From Oceanomicrobium pacificus (GTDB lineage Bacteria > Pseudomonadota > Alphaproteobacteria > Rhodobacterales > Rhodobacteraceae), in the NCBI RefSeq assembly GCF_009833495.1, contig NZ_WUWG01000003.1, positions 372,001 to 436,000 of the forward strand: a DNA stretch of 64,000 bases. The letters run 5' to 3'. This document shows, piece after piece, positions 9,821-18,743 of the stretch. The notes under the pieces were generated by a model. The model searched no databases. It saw only the letters and a list, made by a program, of their open reading frames with translations, and was not told the origin of the DNA. The position numbers were made by a program, and so were the translations under genes. Positions within the stretch are counted from its first letter, which is position 1; every line of letters starts with the position of its first letter.

Positions 9821-10579
9821 ATGTCGCGTCCGGTCATCGGCATCATCGGCAACGTCCACATCATCAATGACGAATACCCGGTTCAGGCCGCGGGCGTCTC
9901 CAACATCGAAGCGATTGCACAGGTCACGGGCGCGACGCCGCTCATCGTGCCGGCGCTCCCGCATGCGGTGGGCGTGTCCGATCTGATCGACGCCTGCGAC
10001 GGGTTCCTGTTCACCGGCGGCCGGCCGAACGTGCATCCCAAACATTATGGCGAGGACGCGACAGAGGCACATGGCGCCTTCGATCTTGACCGCGACGCGG
10101 TCGCGCTGCCGCTGATCCGGGCTTGCGTGGAACGCAAGGTGCCGATCCTGGGCATCTGCCGCGGGTTCCAGGAATTCAACGTGGCTTTCGGCGGCTCGCT
10201 CTATCCCGAGATCCGAGACCTGCCGGGCCGGATGAACCACCGGATGCCGCCCGACGGCACGCTGGAGGAGAAATTCGCCCACCGCCATGTCATCACTCTG
10301 ACGCCCGGCGGGCGGTTTGCGCGGATCTTCGGCCGTGACGAGGTGCTGGTGAACAGCCTGCACGGGCAGGGGATCAAACGCCCCGGCGAGCGGATCGAGA
10401 TCGAGGGCCACGCGCCCGACGGCACGCCCGAGGCGCTCCATGTCGCCGGCGCACCGGGTTATGCGATGGCCGTGCAATGGCATCCCGAATGGCGGGCGCA
10501 TGAAGACCCCGTCTCGCGCCCGCTGTTCGAATCCTTCGGTGCCGCCCTGACCGCGCGGCACGCGCGTGGCGCGGCCTGA
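9821..10579 (+). CDS. Class I glutamine amidotransferase-like hydrolase (PuuD-type, peptidase C26)
   Basis: A 252-residue gamma-glutamyl hydrolase of the C26 family, similar to gamma-glutamyl-GABA hydrolase PuuD. The catalytic triad is visible: Cys113 in GICRGFQEFNVAFGGSLY, and His221 and Glu223 in QWHPEW. The oxyanion-side motif FTGGRPNVHP is also present. It probably cleaves a gamma-glutamyl amide in the cytoplasm during polyamine or amine use. The substrate cannot be told from sequence, and no puuA/B/C partners are adjacent. It stands alone between the HbpS-like and patatin genes. Confidence 0.85.
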   Translation: MSRPVIGIIGNVHIINDEYPVQAAGVSNIEAIAQVTGATPLIVPALPHAVGVSDLIDACDGFLFTGGRPNVHPKHYGEDATEAHGAFDLDRDAVALPLIRACVERKVPILGICRGFQEFNVAFGGSLYPEIRDLPGRMNHRMPPDGTLEEKFAHRHVITLTPGGRFARIFGRDEVLVNSLHGQGIKRPGERIEIEGHAPDGTPEALHVAGAPGYAMAVQWHPEWRAHEDPVSRPLFESFGAALTARHARGAA

Positions 10580-10681
10580 CCGCAACCGGCACGAGCGCGG
10601 TGGGGACGCGAAATCGCTTGCCAAGTCCGGCCGCCGCGCCTACCTGCGGCGCAGTGCAAGCCATTGAAAACGGGCAGGGCC

Positions 10682-11596
10682 ATGGACAGACGTGATTTTC
10701 TTTCCGCCGGAATGGCGATGGCAGCGGCGGCCGGACTGACCGCCACGACCGACCGAGCGGCCGCACAGGGGCTTTTCGGACGCGGGCGGCCGTCGCTGGC
10801 GCTGGCGCTCGGGGGCGGCTCGGCGCTCGGCTGGGCCCATATCGGTGTCCTGAAGAAGATCGATGCCTACGGGCTGAAGCCCGAACTGGTGGTGGGCACT
10901 TCTATGGGGTCGCTCGTTGGTGCGGCTTATGCGATGGGCCGGCTCGACGAGGCCGAGGAATTGGCCCGTTCGCTCAACCTGTGGGATTTCCTGCCGGTCG
11001 TTGGCGACCTCAGTTTCGGCGGCGGCGGTGTGCTGAGCGGCGATGCCGCCGAAACGGCGCTGCGCGACTTTTTCGGCGATGTGCTGATCGAGGACCTGCC
11101 GCTGCCCTTCGTGGCCGTGGCGGCGGACCTGCTCACGAACGAGGAAGTGCTGATCGGCAAAGGGTCGGTCGTCGCGGCGCTACGGGCGTCGATTTCGCTG
11201 CCCTATGTCTTTGCGCCTGTCATCACCGACAACCGGGTGCTGATCGACGGCGGCATGAAATCGCCGGTGCCCGCGGGGGCCTGCCGCGCCATGGGCGCGC
11301 GCAAACTGGTGACGGTCGACGTGACCGGCGACTATAGTGGGGTCACGGCCTCCACGCCGGAACTGCAGCCGGGCGATGCGTTCGACGCGGCCAGCGCCCA
11401 GATCACGCGGCTGGCCTATGTGATGATGTCGAGCAGCATCATCGAGGCGCAACTGGCCATCGCGAAGCCCGAGGTGGAGATCGTGCCGCGCCTTGGCGGG
11501 CACAAGAGTTTCGAGTTCACCCGCGCGGCGGAGCTGATCGCGCTGGGCGAGGAAGGCGCGGAAGAGAAGCGCGCGGAATTGCTGGCGCTGCGCTAG
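10682..11596 (+). CDS. Patatin-like phospholipase with Tat-like signal
   Basis: A 304-residue patatin-family acyl hydrolase. The oxyanion loop is LGGGSALGWAHIG (residues 43-55), the nucleophile elbow GTSMG places Ser at 74, and the catalytic Asp is 189 in the DGG motif. The N-terminus MDRRDFLSAG followed by an Ala-rich core resembles a twin-arginine signal ending near AAAQG, so periplasmic export is likely. I chose the ATG at 10682; an ATG 18 bases upstream is possible. It begins a plus-strand group with an AI-2E permease, a Yip1-like protein and an alpha/beta hydrolase. The lipid substrate is unknown. Confidence 0.85.
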   Translation: MDRRDFLSAGMAMAAAAGLTATTDRAAAQGLFGRGRPSLALALGGGSALGWAHIGVLKKIDAYGLKPELVVGTSMGSLVGAAYAMGRLDEAEELARSLNLWDFLPVVGDLSFGGGGVLSGDAAETALRDFFGDVLIEDLPLPFVAVAADLLTNEEVLIGKGSVVAALRASISLPYVFAPVITDNRVLIDGGMKSPVPAGACRAMGARKLVTVDVTGDYSGVTASTPELQPGDAFDAASAQITRLAYVMMSSSIIEAQLAIAKPEVEIVPRLGGHKSFEFTRAAELIALGEEGAEEKRAELLALR

Positions 11597-11618
11597 GCGC
11601 CGCCGGATAGGAGCAGGG

Positions 11619-12758
11619 ATGCACCAGACACTCCAGACGACGGTCTTCGCGCTGGCGCTCGCGATCATGATCGGGTGGGTGCTGATGATCGGGCAGGGGA
11701 TTTTCATTCCCGTCTTCGCCAGCGTCATCTCCGTCTATATCCTGACCACCGTGGCCCACGGGATGGGCCGGCTGCCGCTGATCGGGCCCATCCTGCCGCT
11801 CTGGGCACGGCACGGGCTCGCGATCCTCGCCTTCATTGGTGTCTCGGCGGTCATGTTCTCGCTCTTCACCGGCAATATCGAGCGGGTGGTGGAAGTCGCA
11901 CCGCGCTATCAGGCGACGCTGGTCCGGTTCATCGTGCAGGGCGCCGACCTGATCGGGGTGGAGGACGAGCCGAGCTGGGAGACGATCAGCCGCCTGATGC
12001 GGGACCAGGTGAACATCCAGGCGCTGCTCGGCTCGACCGTCGCGTCGGTGACCTATATCGGGTCGCAGATATTCGTCATCGTGCTCTATGCGAGCTTCCT
12101 GATCGCCGAGCGGGCGCAGCTGGCCAACAAGATCAACATCATCCTGCCCGATGCGGAGCGCAATGCCCGCTTCATGGCGACGGTCACCCGGATCAACAGC
12201 CGGATCGGCAGTTACCTGACGATGAAGACGCTCATCAACATCGCGCTCGGTGTGATCTCCTATGTCATCATGACGATCATCGGGATTGACTTCGCGGGCT
12301 TCTGGGCGGTTTTGATCGCGCTCTTCAACTATGTGCCCTATGTCGGCTCGATGGCGGGTGTCTTCTTCCCGGTCTTCCTGTCGGTTGCACAGTTCGGGAA
12401 TTTCTCGGTCGTGCTCCTGTCGCTCGTGGCCCTGACCGCCGCGCAGGTCTTCATCGGCAATATCGTGGAGCCGCGCGTCATGGGGCGCTCGCTCAACCTG
12501 TCGCCGTTCGTCATCCTCGTCTCGCTGACCTTCTGGTACGCGCTCTGGGGCATTCCGGGCGCGATCCTCGCCGTGCCGCTCACCTCGGTCGCGATGATCA
12601 TCTTTGCCGGCTGGCCGCAGACCTGGCCGATCGCCGTCATGCTGAGCCAGAGCGGCGAGCCGGATCTCGACGGGCCGGCTCCGGCCGAGCCGAAGCCCGC
12701 GCGCAAGGCGGCGCGGGGCGCCGGCGAGGTGCCGCCGCAGAGCGCCGCGCGGGGCTGA
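11619..12758 (+). CDS. AI-2E family transporter
   Basis: A 379-residue polytopic inner-membrane protein of the AI-2E exporter family (TqsA/YdiK-like). It has paired N-terminal membrane segments, a soluble middle loop (about residues 90-150), and the hallmark C-terminal run with FAGFWAVLIALFNYVPYVGS, QVFIGNIVEPRVMG and WGIPGAILAVPL. Members export autoinducer-2 or, in some lineages, exchange ions; the substrate here is not evident. The last about 35 residues are a hydrophilic Ala/Pro/Lys tail. AGGAG precedes the start. It lies 22 bases after the patatin gene. Confidence 0.9.
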   Translation: MHQTLQTTVFALALAIMIGWVLMIGQGIFIPVFASVISVYILTTVAHGMGRLPLIGPILPLWARHGLAILAFIGVSAVMFSLFTGNIERVVEVAPRYQATLVRFIVQGADLIGVEDEPSWETISRLMRDQVNIQALLGSTVASVTYIGSQIFVIVLYASFLIAERAQLANKINIILPDAERNARFMATVTRINSRIGSYLTMKTLINIALGVISYVIMTIIGIDFAGFWAVLIALFNYVPYVGSMAGVFFPVFLSVAQFGNFSVVLLSLVALTAAQVFIGNIVEPRVMGRSLNLSPFVILVSLTFWYALWGIPGAILAVPLTSVAMIIFAGWPQTWPIAVMLSQSGEPDLDGPAPAEPKPARKAARGAGEVPPQSAARG

Positions 12759-12767
12759 CCGCCAGCC

Positions 12768-13397
12768 ATGTGGGAACTGTTCGACACGGTGGGCCGGGTC
12801 CTGAGCCTCGACCCGGACGTGTTTCGCGGGCCGGTGACCGCGAGCGACCGTGTGCGCGCCGGGCTTGTCGTCCTGCTCGCGGGCATGTCGATGCTGCTCG
12901 GCCAGTGTTTCTCGCTCTTTCTCGTCTCTGCCTCGGCCCCGCGCTTTATCCTCGGTCTTGTCATCAACGGGGTGATGATGGCGCTGCGGCTGGCGCTCTG
13001 GATCACGCTGTCCACGCTCGTGGCCTCGGCGCTGGCCGGTCGGCTGATCTCGCCCGATGCGATCCTGTTCGTGGTGTTCCTGTCCACGGCGCCGATGATC
13101 TTCGGCTTTATCGCGATCCTGCCGACCATTGGCCCGGCGCTGCTCTACCCGCTCTATGGCTGGGTCTGTGTGGTGCTGATGTACGGGCTCTTTGTCGCCA
13201 ACGGCGTGCCGTTCCTGTTCGGCGCGGTCTGCGGGGCGGGCGGGCTTTTCGCGCTGTTTCTGCTCGACCGCTACATCTTCCTGCCCGTCTTCCGCGTGAG
13301 CGAGGACAGTTTCTACCATGCCGTCCGTTTCCTGCCGGGCGCCTCGCGGGCGGAGCTTGTGGACCGGATCCAGAGGATGTTCAGCGGTGATCGGTAG
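12768..13397 (+). CDS. Yip1-like integral membrane protein
   Basis: A 209-residue protein with about five hydrophobic segments after an amphipathic start (LSLDPDVFRGPVTASDRVRAGL). This resembles the Yip1/YIF1-type domain proteins that Rhodobacterales often carry. The function is unknown. It begins nine bases after the AI-2E gene. Its last 11 bases overlap the GTG start proposed for the next gene, so the three are very likely one transcript. Confidence 0.7.
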   Translation: MWELFDTVGRVLSLDPDVFRGPVTASDRVRAGLVVLLAGMSMLLGQCFSLFLVSASAPRFILGLVINGVMMALRLALWITLSTLVASALAGRLISPDAILFVVFLSTAPMIFGFIAILPTIGPALLYPLYGWVCVVLMYGLFVANGVPFLFGAVCGAGGLFALFLLDRYIFLPVFRVSEDSFYHAVRFLPGASRAELVDRIQRMFSGDR

Positions 13398-14394
13398 TCT
13401 CCAGAGCCTCGGGCTCGGCATCGTGATCGTCATGGCCACGATGCTGATGATCGCGCTGCTCTCCTCGCCGTTCGAGTCAATGTTCTGGTGGTCGCGCCGC
13501 CAGCGCCGCGACGCGCTGCCAGAGCCGCATCCGCTGGCCGAGCCGCCGCGCAATCCGCCTGCGGTGGTGATTTACCTGTCGGGGATCGGCACGCTGGCGG
13601 GCGACGCGCATCCGCGCTCCGAGCGAAAGTTCCTGCGCCGGCTGGAGGGCCGGATCGCGCCCGCGCTCCTTCTGTCCGAAGTGTTTCCCTATTCCGCCAA
13701 AGGGGTGCCACTGAACGGTGAACGGCTTTTCAACTGGCTCTGGGAAGCGCAGGGGCGGATCAAGGCGCGGGACGGGTTCGGCGCCTTCGGGGTGAATCTT
13801 CGCAACCTCTTCCAGGTGCTGGTCTCGGCCGACCGACGTTACGGTCCGATCTATTCCGCCGGTGTGGCCGATCTGGTGCTGGCGCAGTTGCGCGCGAACG
13901 GGATCGGTCCGGATTACAGAGGGCCGCTGATCTTCGTCGGCTATAGCGGCGGCGCGCAGGTCTCCGTCGGCATGGCGCCGTTCCTGCGGGCCCATGTGGC
14001 CGGTCCGATGTATCTCCTGACGCTGGGCGGGGTGATTTCCTCCGACCACGGGCTGACCGAACTGGAAGAAGTGATCGATTTCCGCGGCCCGAAGGACCGG
14101 GTTGTCACCTACGGGGCGGTCGGTTTCGTGCCCCGCTGGCCGATCTTCCGCAATTCCGACTGGAACATCGCGCGCCGGGCGGGGAAGTTCGAAACCCGCA
14201 CGCTCGACGGGATGGGGCACAATGGCCGGGGTGGCTATCTGGACCGGTTGGCGCGGGACAAGGCGGGGCGGAGCAATCTGGAGCGGACTGTCGAGGCCAT
14301 CGCGACTGAAGTGGACGAGATCACCCGACGCGCGCCATCCGGGCCAACAGCACCGGCTGCCGGCGGTGTGCAGGACGCGGAAGGTCCAGCGTAA
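13387..14394 (+). CDS. Membrane-anchored alpha/beta-hydrolase-like protein
   Basis: A 335-residue protein with one N-terminal membrane helix (about residues 5-27) and a hydrolase-like domain. A serine-hydrolase elbow, GYSGG, lies at 185-189, and a candidate catalytic His is in DGMGHNGRGGYLD near residue 283. The start is most likely the GTG at 13387, overlapping the upstream gene, because an AGAGG lies about ten bases before it. A longer ATG-initiated reading from 13318 would run through the coding end of that gene. The substrate is unknown. It is the last member of the four-gene group starting with the patatin. Confidence 0.65.
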   Translation: MIGSLQSLGLGIVIVMATMLMIALLSSPFESMFWWSRRQRRDALPEPHPLAEPPRNPPAVVIYLSGIGTLAGDAHPRSERKFLRRLEGRIAPALLLSEVFPYSAKGVPLNGERLFNWLWEAQGRIKARDGFGAFGVNLRNLFQVLVSADRRYGPIYSAGVADLVLAQLRANGIGPDYRGPLIFVGYSGGAQVSVGMAPFLRAHVAGPMYLLTLGGVISSDHGLTELEEVIDFRGPKDRVVTYGAVGFVPRWPIFRNSDWNIARRAGKFETRTLDGMGHNGRGGYLDRLARDKAGRSNLERTVEAIATEVDEITRRAPSGPTAPAAGGVQDAEGPA

Positions 14395-14467
14395 CCGGAT
14401 CGGCGGCTTTGCCCCTGTTGCACAAGGGAATCACGCAAGTCCTTTCTGAAGGCCGCCTCCAAATTGT

Positions 14468-14496
14468 TTGAAAAATCAGCAGATTTTTGAGATACT
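14468..14496 (+). promoter_or_regulatory. Sigma70-like promoter for hdeD
   Basis: TTGAAA (14468-14473), a 17-base spacer and GATACT (14491-14496) match the sigma70 consensus at nine of twelve positions. The site sits about 80 bases before the hdeD start in an otherwise gene-free stretch. The spacer contains a small AAAAATC/GATTTTT inverted repeat that could bind a regulator. Confidence 0.45.
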
Positions 14497-14574
14497 TCGC
14501 GCGCGGCAAGTGGGGCAGGGCGCCTCTCCCGCCGTACGCTCGGCCGTGCATCGGCCCACAAAAAGGAGAGACCT

Positions 14575-15126
14575 ATGAGCGAGACTGACACCCCGGCGGC
14601 CGAACCGGCCAAGACCGGGTCCGGCTGGTTCACCTTCTTCGGTATCCTGGCCATCATTGCCGGCGTGATCGCGATCATGTTCCCGCTGGTATCCTCCATC
14701 GCCATCAAGCTGGTCATCGGCTGGACCTTCCTGTTCTTCGGGATCGGCTACCTGATCCACGCATTTTCCGCCGCGGGCTGGAAAGGCAAGCTGATGGACG
14801 TGCTGCTTGGCATCCTGTTCATCATCGTGGGCGGCTGGCTGGCCTTCAACATCCTTGAAGGGCTGATCGCGCTGACAATCATGATTTCCGCCAGCTTCAT
14901 CGTGCAGGGCATCGTCGAGATCGGCGCCTCCTTCCAGATGAAGCCCGAAAAGGGCTGGGGCTGGTTCCTCTTCTCCGGCATCATCGCGGTGGTGGCCGGT
15001 GTGATGATTTTCCTTGGCCTGCCCTCGACGGCCGCCTGGGCACTTGGCCTTCTGGCCGGCGTGAACATGATCACCTCCGGCATGTCCTTCCTCGCCCTGG
15101 CATCGGCCATGCGCGCGGCGGCCTGA
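14575..15126 (+). CDS. hdeD: HdeD family membrane protein
   Basis: A 183-residue protein with six predicted membrane helices in the HdeD/DUF308 arrangement: repeated pairs such as LAIIAGVIAIMFPLVSSIAIKL, GWTFLFFGIGYLIHAF, and GIIAVVAGVMIFLGLPSTAAW. In E. coli, HdeD contributes to acid resistance at high cell density; the molecular mechanism is not known. A good ribosome site (AAAAAGGAGAG) precedes the ATG. It is transcribed alone, with its own promoter and a terminator hairpin downstream. Confidence 0.88.
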   Translation: MSETDTPAAEPAKTGSGWFTFFGILAIIAGVIAIMFPLVSSIAIKLVIGWTFLFFGIGYLIHAFSAAGWKGKLMDVLLGILFIIVGGWLAFNILEGLIALTIMISASFIVQGIVEIGASFQMKPEKGWGWFLFSGIIAVVAGVMIFLGLPSTAAWALGLLAGVNMITSGMSFLALASAMRAAA

Positions 15127-15150
15127 CCGACCTGGACTGATCCGATTGTG

Positions 15151-15177
15151 CGGGCGCACCCACGGGTGCGCCCGTTT
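15151..15177 (+). terminator. Intrinsic terminator after hdeD
   Basis: CGGGCGCACC-CACG-GGTGCGCCCG forms a perfect 10-base-pair stem (15151-15174) followed by TTT. It lies 25 bases after the hdeD stop. Confidence 0.7.
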
Positions 15178-15233
15178 GCATTTGACGGGCCGTCCTGCTT
15201 GGCGGAGCGCGGTTCGCACCTATATCGCGGGCC

Positions 15234-16334
15234 ATGGCGCAACCGGCGCCGCTATGCTACCCAAGCCCTTCTTTGATCCCTTTTGAGCTTTTACCTGCCG
15301 TGACCCAAGTTCCGACGGACACAGAGAACAGTTTGACCCTCAGCCGGAGCGCCCGTCTGAGTGTGGCCCCGATGATGGACTGGACAGACCGTCATTGCCG
15401 CTATCTGCACCGGCTCCTGAGCCGCCATGTACTGCTCTATACCGAAATGGTGACGGCACCTGCCGTGCTGCACGGGGATCCGGACCACCTGCTCGGCTTC
15501 GATGCGGCCGAACATCCCGTGGCGCTGCAACTGGGCGGGTCGGACCCTGCGGAACTGGCGGCGGCCACGAAGATTGCGGTTGCGCGCGGCTATGACGAGG
15601 TGAACCTCAATGTCGGCTGCCCGTCTGACCGGGTGCAGTCGGGCCGGTTCGGCGCGGTTCTGATGCAGGAACCGGCGCTTGTCGCCGCCTGTGCCGCTGC
15701 CATGCAGGAAGCCGCTGGCGACGTGGAGGTGACGGTCAAGTGCCGCATCGGCGTGGACGAGCAAGAACCGCGCGAGGTCCTGCCCGATTTCCTTGCCCGC
15801 GTGTCGGCGGCCGGTATCCGCCGTTTCTCGATCCACGCCCGCAAGGCCTGGCTGCAGGGGCTGAGCCCGAAGGAGAACCGGGACATCCCGCCGCTCGACT
15901 ACGGGCTGGCGCTGGAGATGGTCGGCCTGTTTCCGGGACTGGAGATATCGGTCAACGGCGGGATTGCCTCGCTCGACGCGGCCGAAGAGTTTCTCGATCA
16001 GGGATTTCACGGGGTGATGATCGGCCGGGCCGCCTATCACAGTCCTACCGATATTCTGGCAGCGGCGGACCGGCGCATCTACGGGGCACCGGGACCGGAT
16101 CGCGATCCGTTCGATGTGGTGGAGGCGATGATCCCCTATATCGAGGCGCAACTGGCCGCGGGCCAGCGGCTCAACCGGATCACGCGGCATATGCTGGGAC
16201 TGTTCGCAGGCCGCCCCGGCGCGCGCCAGTGGCGGCGCGTCCTGTCCGAAGGCGCGCATCTGCCCGATGCCGGACCGGCGCTGGTGCTGGAGGCACGCGA
16301 TGCGGTGCTTCAGGCGCAGAACGCAGCCGCCTGA
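15234..16334 (+). CDS. dusA: tRNA-dihydrouridine synthase A
   Basis: A flavoenzyme that reduces uridine to dihydrouridine in the tRNA D-loop (DusA sites U20/U20a). Family marks: SVAPMMDWTDRHCRYLHR, YTEMVTAPAVLHGD, LQLGGSDP, the catalytic Cys in NLNVGCPSDRVQSGRFGA, KCRIGVDE, FSIHARKAWLQGLSPKENR, and VNGGI followed by GVMIGRAAY. The reading from the ATG at 15234 gives 366 residues with about 35 extra residues before the conserved core. A GTG at 15300 or a TTG at 15333 could be the true start; none has a strong ribosome site. Confidence 0.92.
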   Translation: MAQPAPLCYPSPSLIPFELLPAVTQVPTDTENSLTLSRSARLSVAPMMDWTDRHCRYLHRLLSRHVLLYTEMVTAPAVLHGDPDHLLGFDAAEHPVALQLGGSDPAELAAATKIAVARGYDEVNLNVGCPSDRVQSGRFGAVLMQEPALVAACAAAMQEAAGDVEVTVKCRIGVDEQEPREVLPDFLARVSAAGIRRFSIHARKAWLQGLSPKENRDIPPLDYGLALEMVGLFPGLEISVNGGIASLDAAEEFLDQGFHGVMIGRAAYHSPTDILAAADRRIYGAPGPDRDPFDVVEAMIPYIEAQLAAGQRLNRITRHMLGLFAGRPGARQWRRVLSEGAHLPDAGPALVLEARDAVLQAQNAAA

Positions 16335-16416
16335 CCGGCGCTGAAGGTCTGTCCCCATTGCCAAGGCGCGGCGATCAGGCTAGGGGCAGGGGACGCGCCA
16401 GACAGAAAGCCCTGAC

Positions 16417-17232
16417 ATGCTTGACCTTCTTCCCCTTCTTGCCCTGATGATCGTGGTCGGCGGGGTGGCCGGCGTCATTGCCGGGTTGCTCGGCGTCGGC
16501 GGCGGGATCGTGCTTGTCCCGGTCTTTTTCTACACGTTCACGGCCCTCGGCTATACCACGCCCTACATGATGCAGATCGCCATCGCGACCTCGCTGGCGA
16601 CCATCGTCGTGACCTCCGCCCGGTCGGTCATGTCGCACAACAAGAAAGGCGCCGTGGACTGGTTGATCCTGCGCGGCTGGGCGCCGGGCATCGCGGTCGG
16701 TGCGATCATCGGCGTGCTGGTCGTGGGGCGGCTGGAAAGCCGCACGCTGATGGCGCTCTTCGGCATCCTTGGTCTGTGCGTGTCGGCCTATATGGCGTTC
16801 GGACGCAGCGAGTGGCGGCTCGGCGACGTGATGCCGACCGGCATCCGGCGGGCGCTGACCGCACCTGTCATCGGGCTCCTGTCGGTGATGATGGGCATCG
16901 GCGGCGGCAGTTTCGGCGTGCCGCTGATGACGCTCTACGGCACGCCCATCCACCGCGCAGTGGCAACGGCGGCCGGTTTCGGACTCATCATCTCGGCCCC
17001 GTCGGTGATCGGGTTCCTGTTCACGGGCTGGGGCACGCCCGGGCGGCCGGAATATTCGGTCGGACTGGTCAATATCCCGGTCTTTCTCGTCATCATCTGC
17101 ATGACGATGCTGACCGCGCCGCTTGGCGTGAAACTGGCCCATGCGCTGAACCCGAAACCGCTCAAGCGGATTTTCGCGATCTTCATCGGATTGGTGGCGC
17201 TGCGGATGCTGATAAGCGCGTTCGGCGCCTGA
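16417..17232 (+). CDS. TauE/SafE family sulfite/organosulfonate exporter
   Basis: A 271-residue, roughly eight-helix inner-membrane protein. It has the two family repeats: GVAGVIAGLLGVGGGIVLVPVF at the N-terminus and IGLLSVMMGIGGGSFGVPLM in the middle. TauE/SafE proteins are proposed to export sulfite, sulfoacetate or related anions. No sulfonate-degradation gene is adjacent, so the substrate is unassigned. It is single, and converges with the aspartic-protease gene that ends ten bases beyond. Confidence 0.88.
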   Translation: MLDLLPLLALMIVVGGVAGVIAGLLGVGGGIVLVPVFFYTFTALGYTTPYMMQIAIATSLATIVVTSARSVMSHNKKGAVDWLILRGWAPGIAVGAIIGVLVVGRLESRTLMALFGILGLCVSAYMAFGRSEWRLGDVMPTGIRRALTAPVIGLLSVMMGIGGGSFGVPLMTLYGTPIHRAVATAAGFGLIISAPSVIGFLFTGWGTPGRPEYSVGLVNIPVFLVIICMTMLTAPLGVKLAHALNPKPLKRIFAIFIGLVALRMLISAFGA

Positions 17233-17242
17233 CGGGCAGGGA

Positions 17243-17932
17243 TCAGTTCCGCAGGAGCATCCGGTCCTTGCGGATGACCGTTTCCTGCAGTTCCTCAAGG
17301 AAGCTCATGCCCAGAAGAGAGCTGTGCAATTCGCCCCGCTGGGCGATGGCGCCGCGGATGTTCTGCGCCCGCACCCCGTCGACCGAAATCATGTCGAACG
17401 TGTAGGGCGCGACCTTGGAGCGGCCGCCCGCAGTCGTGACCGGCACCGAGAAATCGAGCGCGTCCATGTCGACGCCGATCCGTTCGGCATCGTCGTAACG
17501 CAGAAGCACGATGGACGCACCGGTATCGACCAGCAGGCCGACATCGGTGCCGTTGATGCTGGCAAGCGCGCGGAAATGCCCGTCCCATGCGCGCTTGATC
17601 GAGGTTTCCGCACCGATACTGGCCACTGCCACGACCGGCGTCGGCTCCGCGCGGCCCGCCTTGATCCGGGCATAGTCGGAAATCTCGTCCCGGAACTCGA
17701 GCGCGGCCAGCAGACCCAGCACCGTCACGATCATCAGGCTGTTCATCAGGGCGACCGGCAGGTGGGGCGAGATGAGATGCGCGAAGCGTCCGATCAGGAA
17801 GCCGCCAAGGAGCAGGAGCACCAGTCCGAGCCAGACCATGTCCTGCCCGCCACTGACAAGCGCCGGCAATTCATCGCGAAAAACCACCGCGAGACCGACC
17901 AGCGTAAGAGCGTAAAAAAGGCGTGAATTCAT
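17243..17932 (-). CDS. Membrane-anchored retropepsin-like aspartic protease (clan AA, TIGR02281 type)
   Basis: A 229-residue protein. Two to three hydrophobic segments occupy residues 1-78. The second half is a single retropepsin-like domain with the catalytic VDTGAS at 135-140, followed by hydrophobic LLRYDDAERIG and the C-terminal SLLGMSFLEEL motif. This is the TIGR02281 family common in alphaproteobacteria; by analogy with retropepsins it would act as a dimer. The substrate is unknown. It lies 83 bases downstream of the DUF1289 gene on the same strand. Confidence 0.83.
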   Translation of the reverse strand: MNSRLFYALTLVGLAVVFRDELPALVSGGQDMVWLGLVLLLLGGFLIGRFAHLISPHLPVALMNSLMIVTVLGLLAALEFRDEISDYARIKAGRAEPTPVVAVASIGAETSIKRAWDGHFRALASINGTDVGLLVDTGASIVLLRYDDAERIGVDMDALDFSVPVTTAGGRSKVAPYTFDMISVDGVRAQNIRGAIAQRGELHSSLLGMSFLEELQETVIRKDRMLLRN

Positions 17933-18015
17933 GGACCTGTCTCGTTTTCAGTCGAGTATAGGCTAAAATGCGCGCAAGGGAATCCGAAACTGTGCCAGCA
18001 CGTTGAAACTGTGAC

Positions 18016-18264
18016 TCAATTGCCGCGCTTCGAAGATGCGCCCCGCGTGCGTCCGCCGCGGCGCGTGCCCTTGATCCGGTCCTCGCGGTTGGGCAGGTCC
18101 GCCATCAATGCCCGCCGCGCCTCCGGCTCCATTTTCGACCAGTCGGAAATCTCGGCGATCGTCCGGTAGCATCCCATGCACAGGCCCGAAGGCGGATGGA
18201 TGACGCAGACCCGCACGCAGGGGCTTTCCACCTCGCGGCGTGACCAGATCGCGTCGTCATTCAT
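18016..18264 (-). CDS. DUF1289 domain protein
   Basis: An 82-residue protein with the DUF1289 core SPCVRVCVIHPPSGLCMGCYRTIAEISDW. Four cysteines in a C-x3-C-x8-C-x2-C arrangement suggest a metal-binding site. A basic, Gly/Arg-rich tail follows. Function unknown. It overlaps the end of ruvX by four bases and closes the ccmI-ruvX-DUF1289 operon. Confidence 0.85.
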   Translation of the reverse strand: MNDDAIWSRREVESPCVRVCVIHPPSGLCMGCYRTIAEISDWSKMEPEARRALMADLPNREDRIKGTRRGGRTRGASSKRGN

Positions 18265-18743
18265 CTGCCCGAAGCTCCCAGATGGGCGATCCGGTCGAGG
18301 AACCCCTGCAGGATGAAGGAGGCGGCGACATGGTCGATCACCTCGGCGCGGCGGCGGCGTGATGTGTCTGCCTCGAGCAATGCCCGCTCGGCGGCGACGG
18401 TTGAGAGCCGTTCGTCCCAGAAGGTGATCGGCAGATCGGTGACGCCAGACAGGTTGCGCGCAAAGGCCCGCGTCGACTGGCAGCGCGGCCCTTCCGACCC
18501 GTCCATGTTGAGTGGTAGCCCGAGCACCAGTCCGCCGATCTCGCGATGGGAGAGGATTGACAGGAGCGCCGCGCTGTCGACCCCGAATTTCTTCCGCCGG
18601 ATCGTCTCGAGCGGGGAGGCCACCTGCCGCAGCCGGTCTGACACGGCAATGCCGATCGTCTTCTCGCCGAAATCGAGCCCGGCCAGCGCGCGCATCGGGG
18701 CGGTTGCGGACAGGAACGCCGCCGGATCGTCATGCAGGCTCAA
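18261..18743 (-). CDS. ruvX: Putative pre-16S rRNA nuclease / Holliday junction resolvase RuvX (YqgF)
   Basis: A 160-residue RNase H-fold protein. The first catalytic Asp is at 24 in LAGLDFGEKTIGIAVSD. Further family signals are the GLPLNMDGSEGPR loop and FWDERLSTVAAERALLEAD. YqgF proteins process the 16S rRNA 5' end and were also proposed to resolve Holliday junctions. The start overlaps the ccmI stop by four bases and its stop overlaps the DUF1289 start by four bases, so the three are translationally coupled. Confidence 0.93.
   Translation of the reverse strand: MSLHDDPAAFLSATAPMRALAGLDFGEKTIGIAVSDRLRQVASPLETIRRKKFGVDSAALLSILSHREIGGLVLGLPLNMDGSEGPRCQSTRAFARNLSGVTDLPITFWDERLSTVAAERALLEADTSRRRRAEVIDHVAASFILQGFLDRIAHLGASGR

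Noticed and set aside
11517-13553. Nearly 680-codon minus-strand frame over the AI-2E and Yip1 genes
   Set aside because: Composition is typical of GC-rich shadow frames; recognised proteins are encoded on the plus strand.
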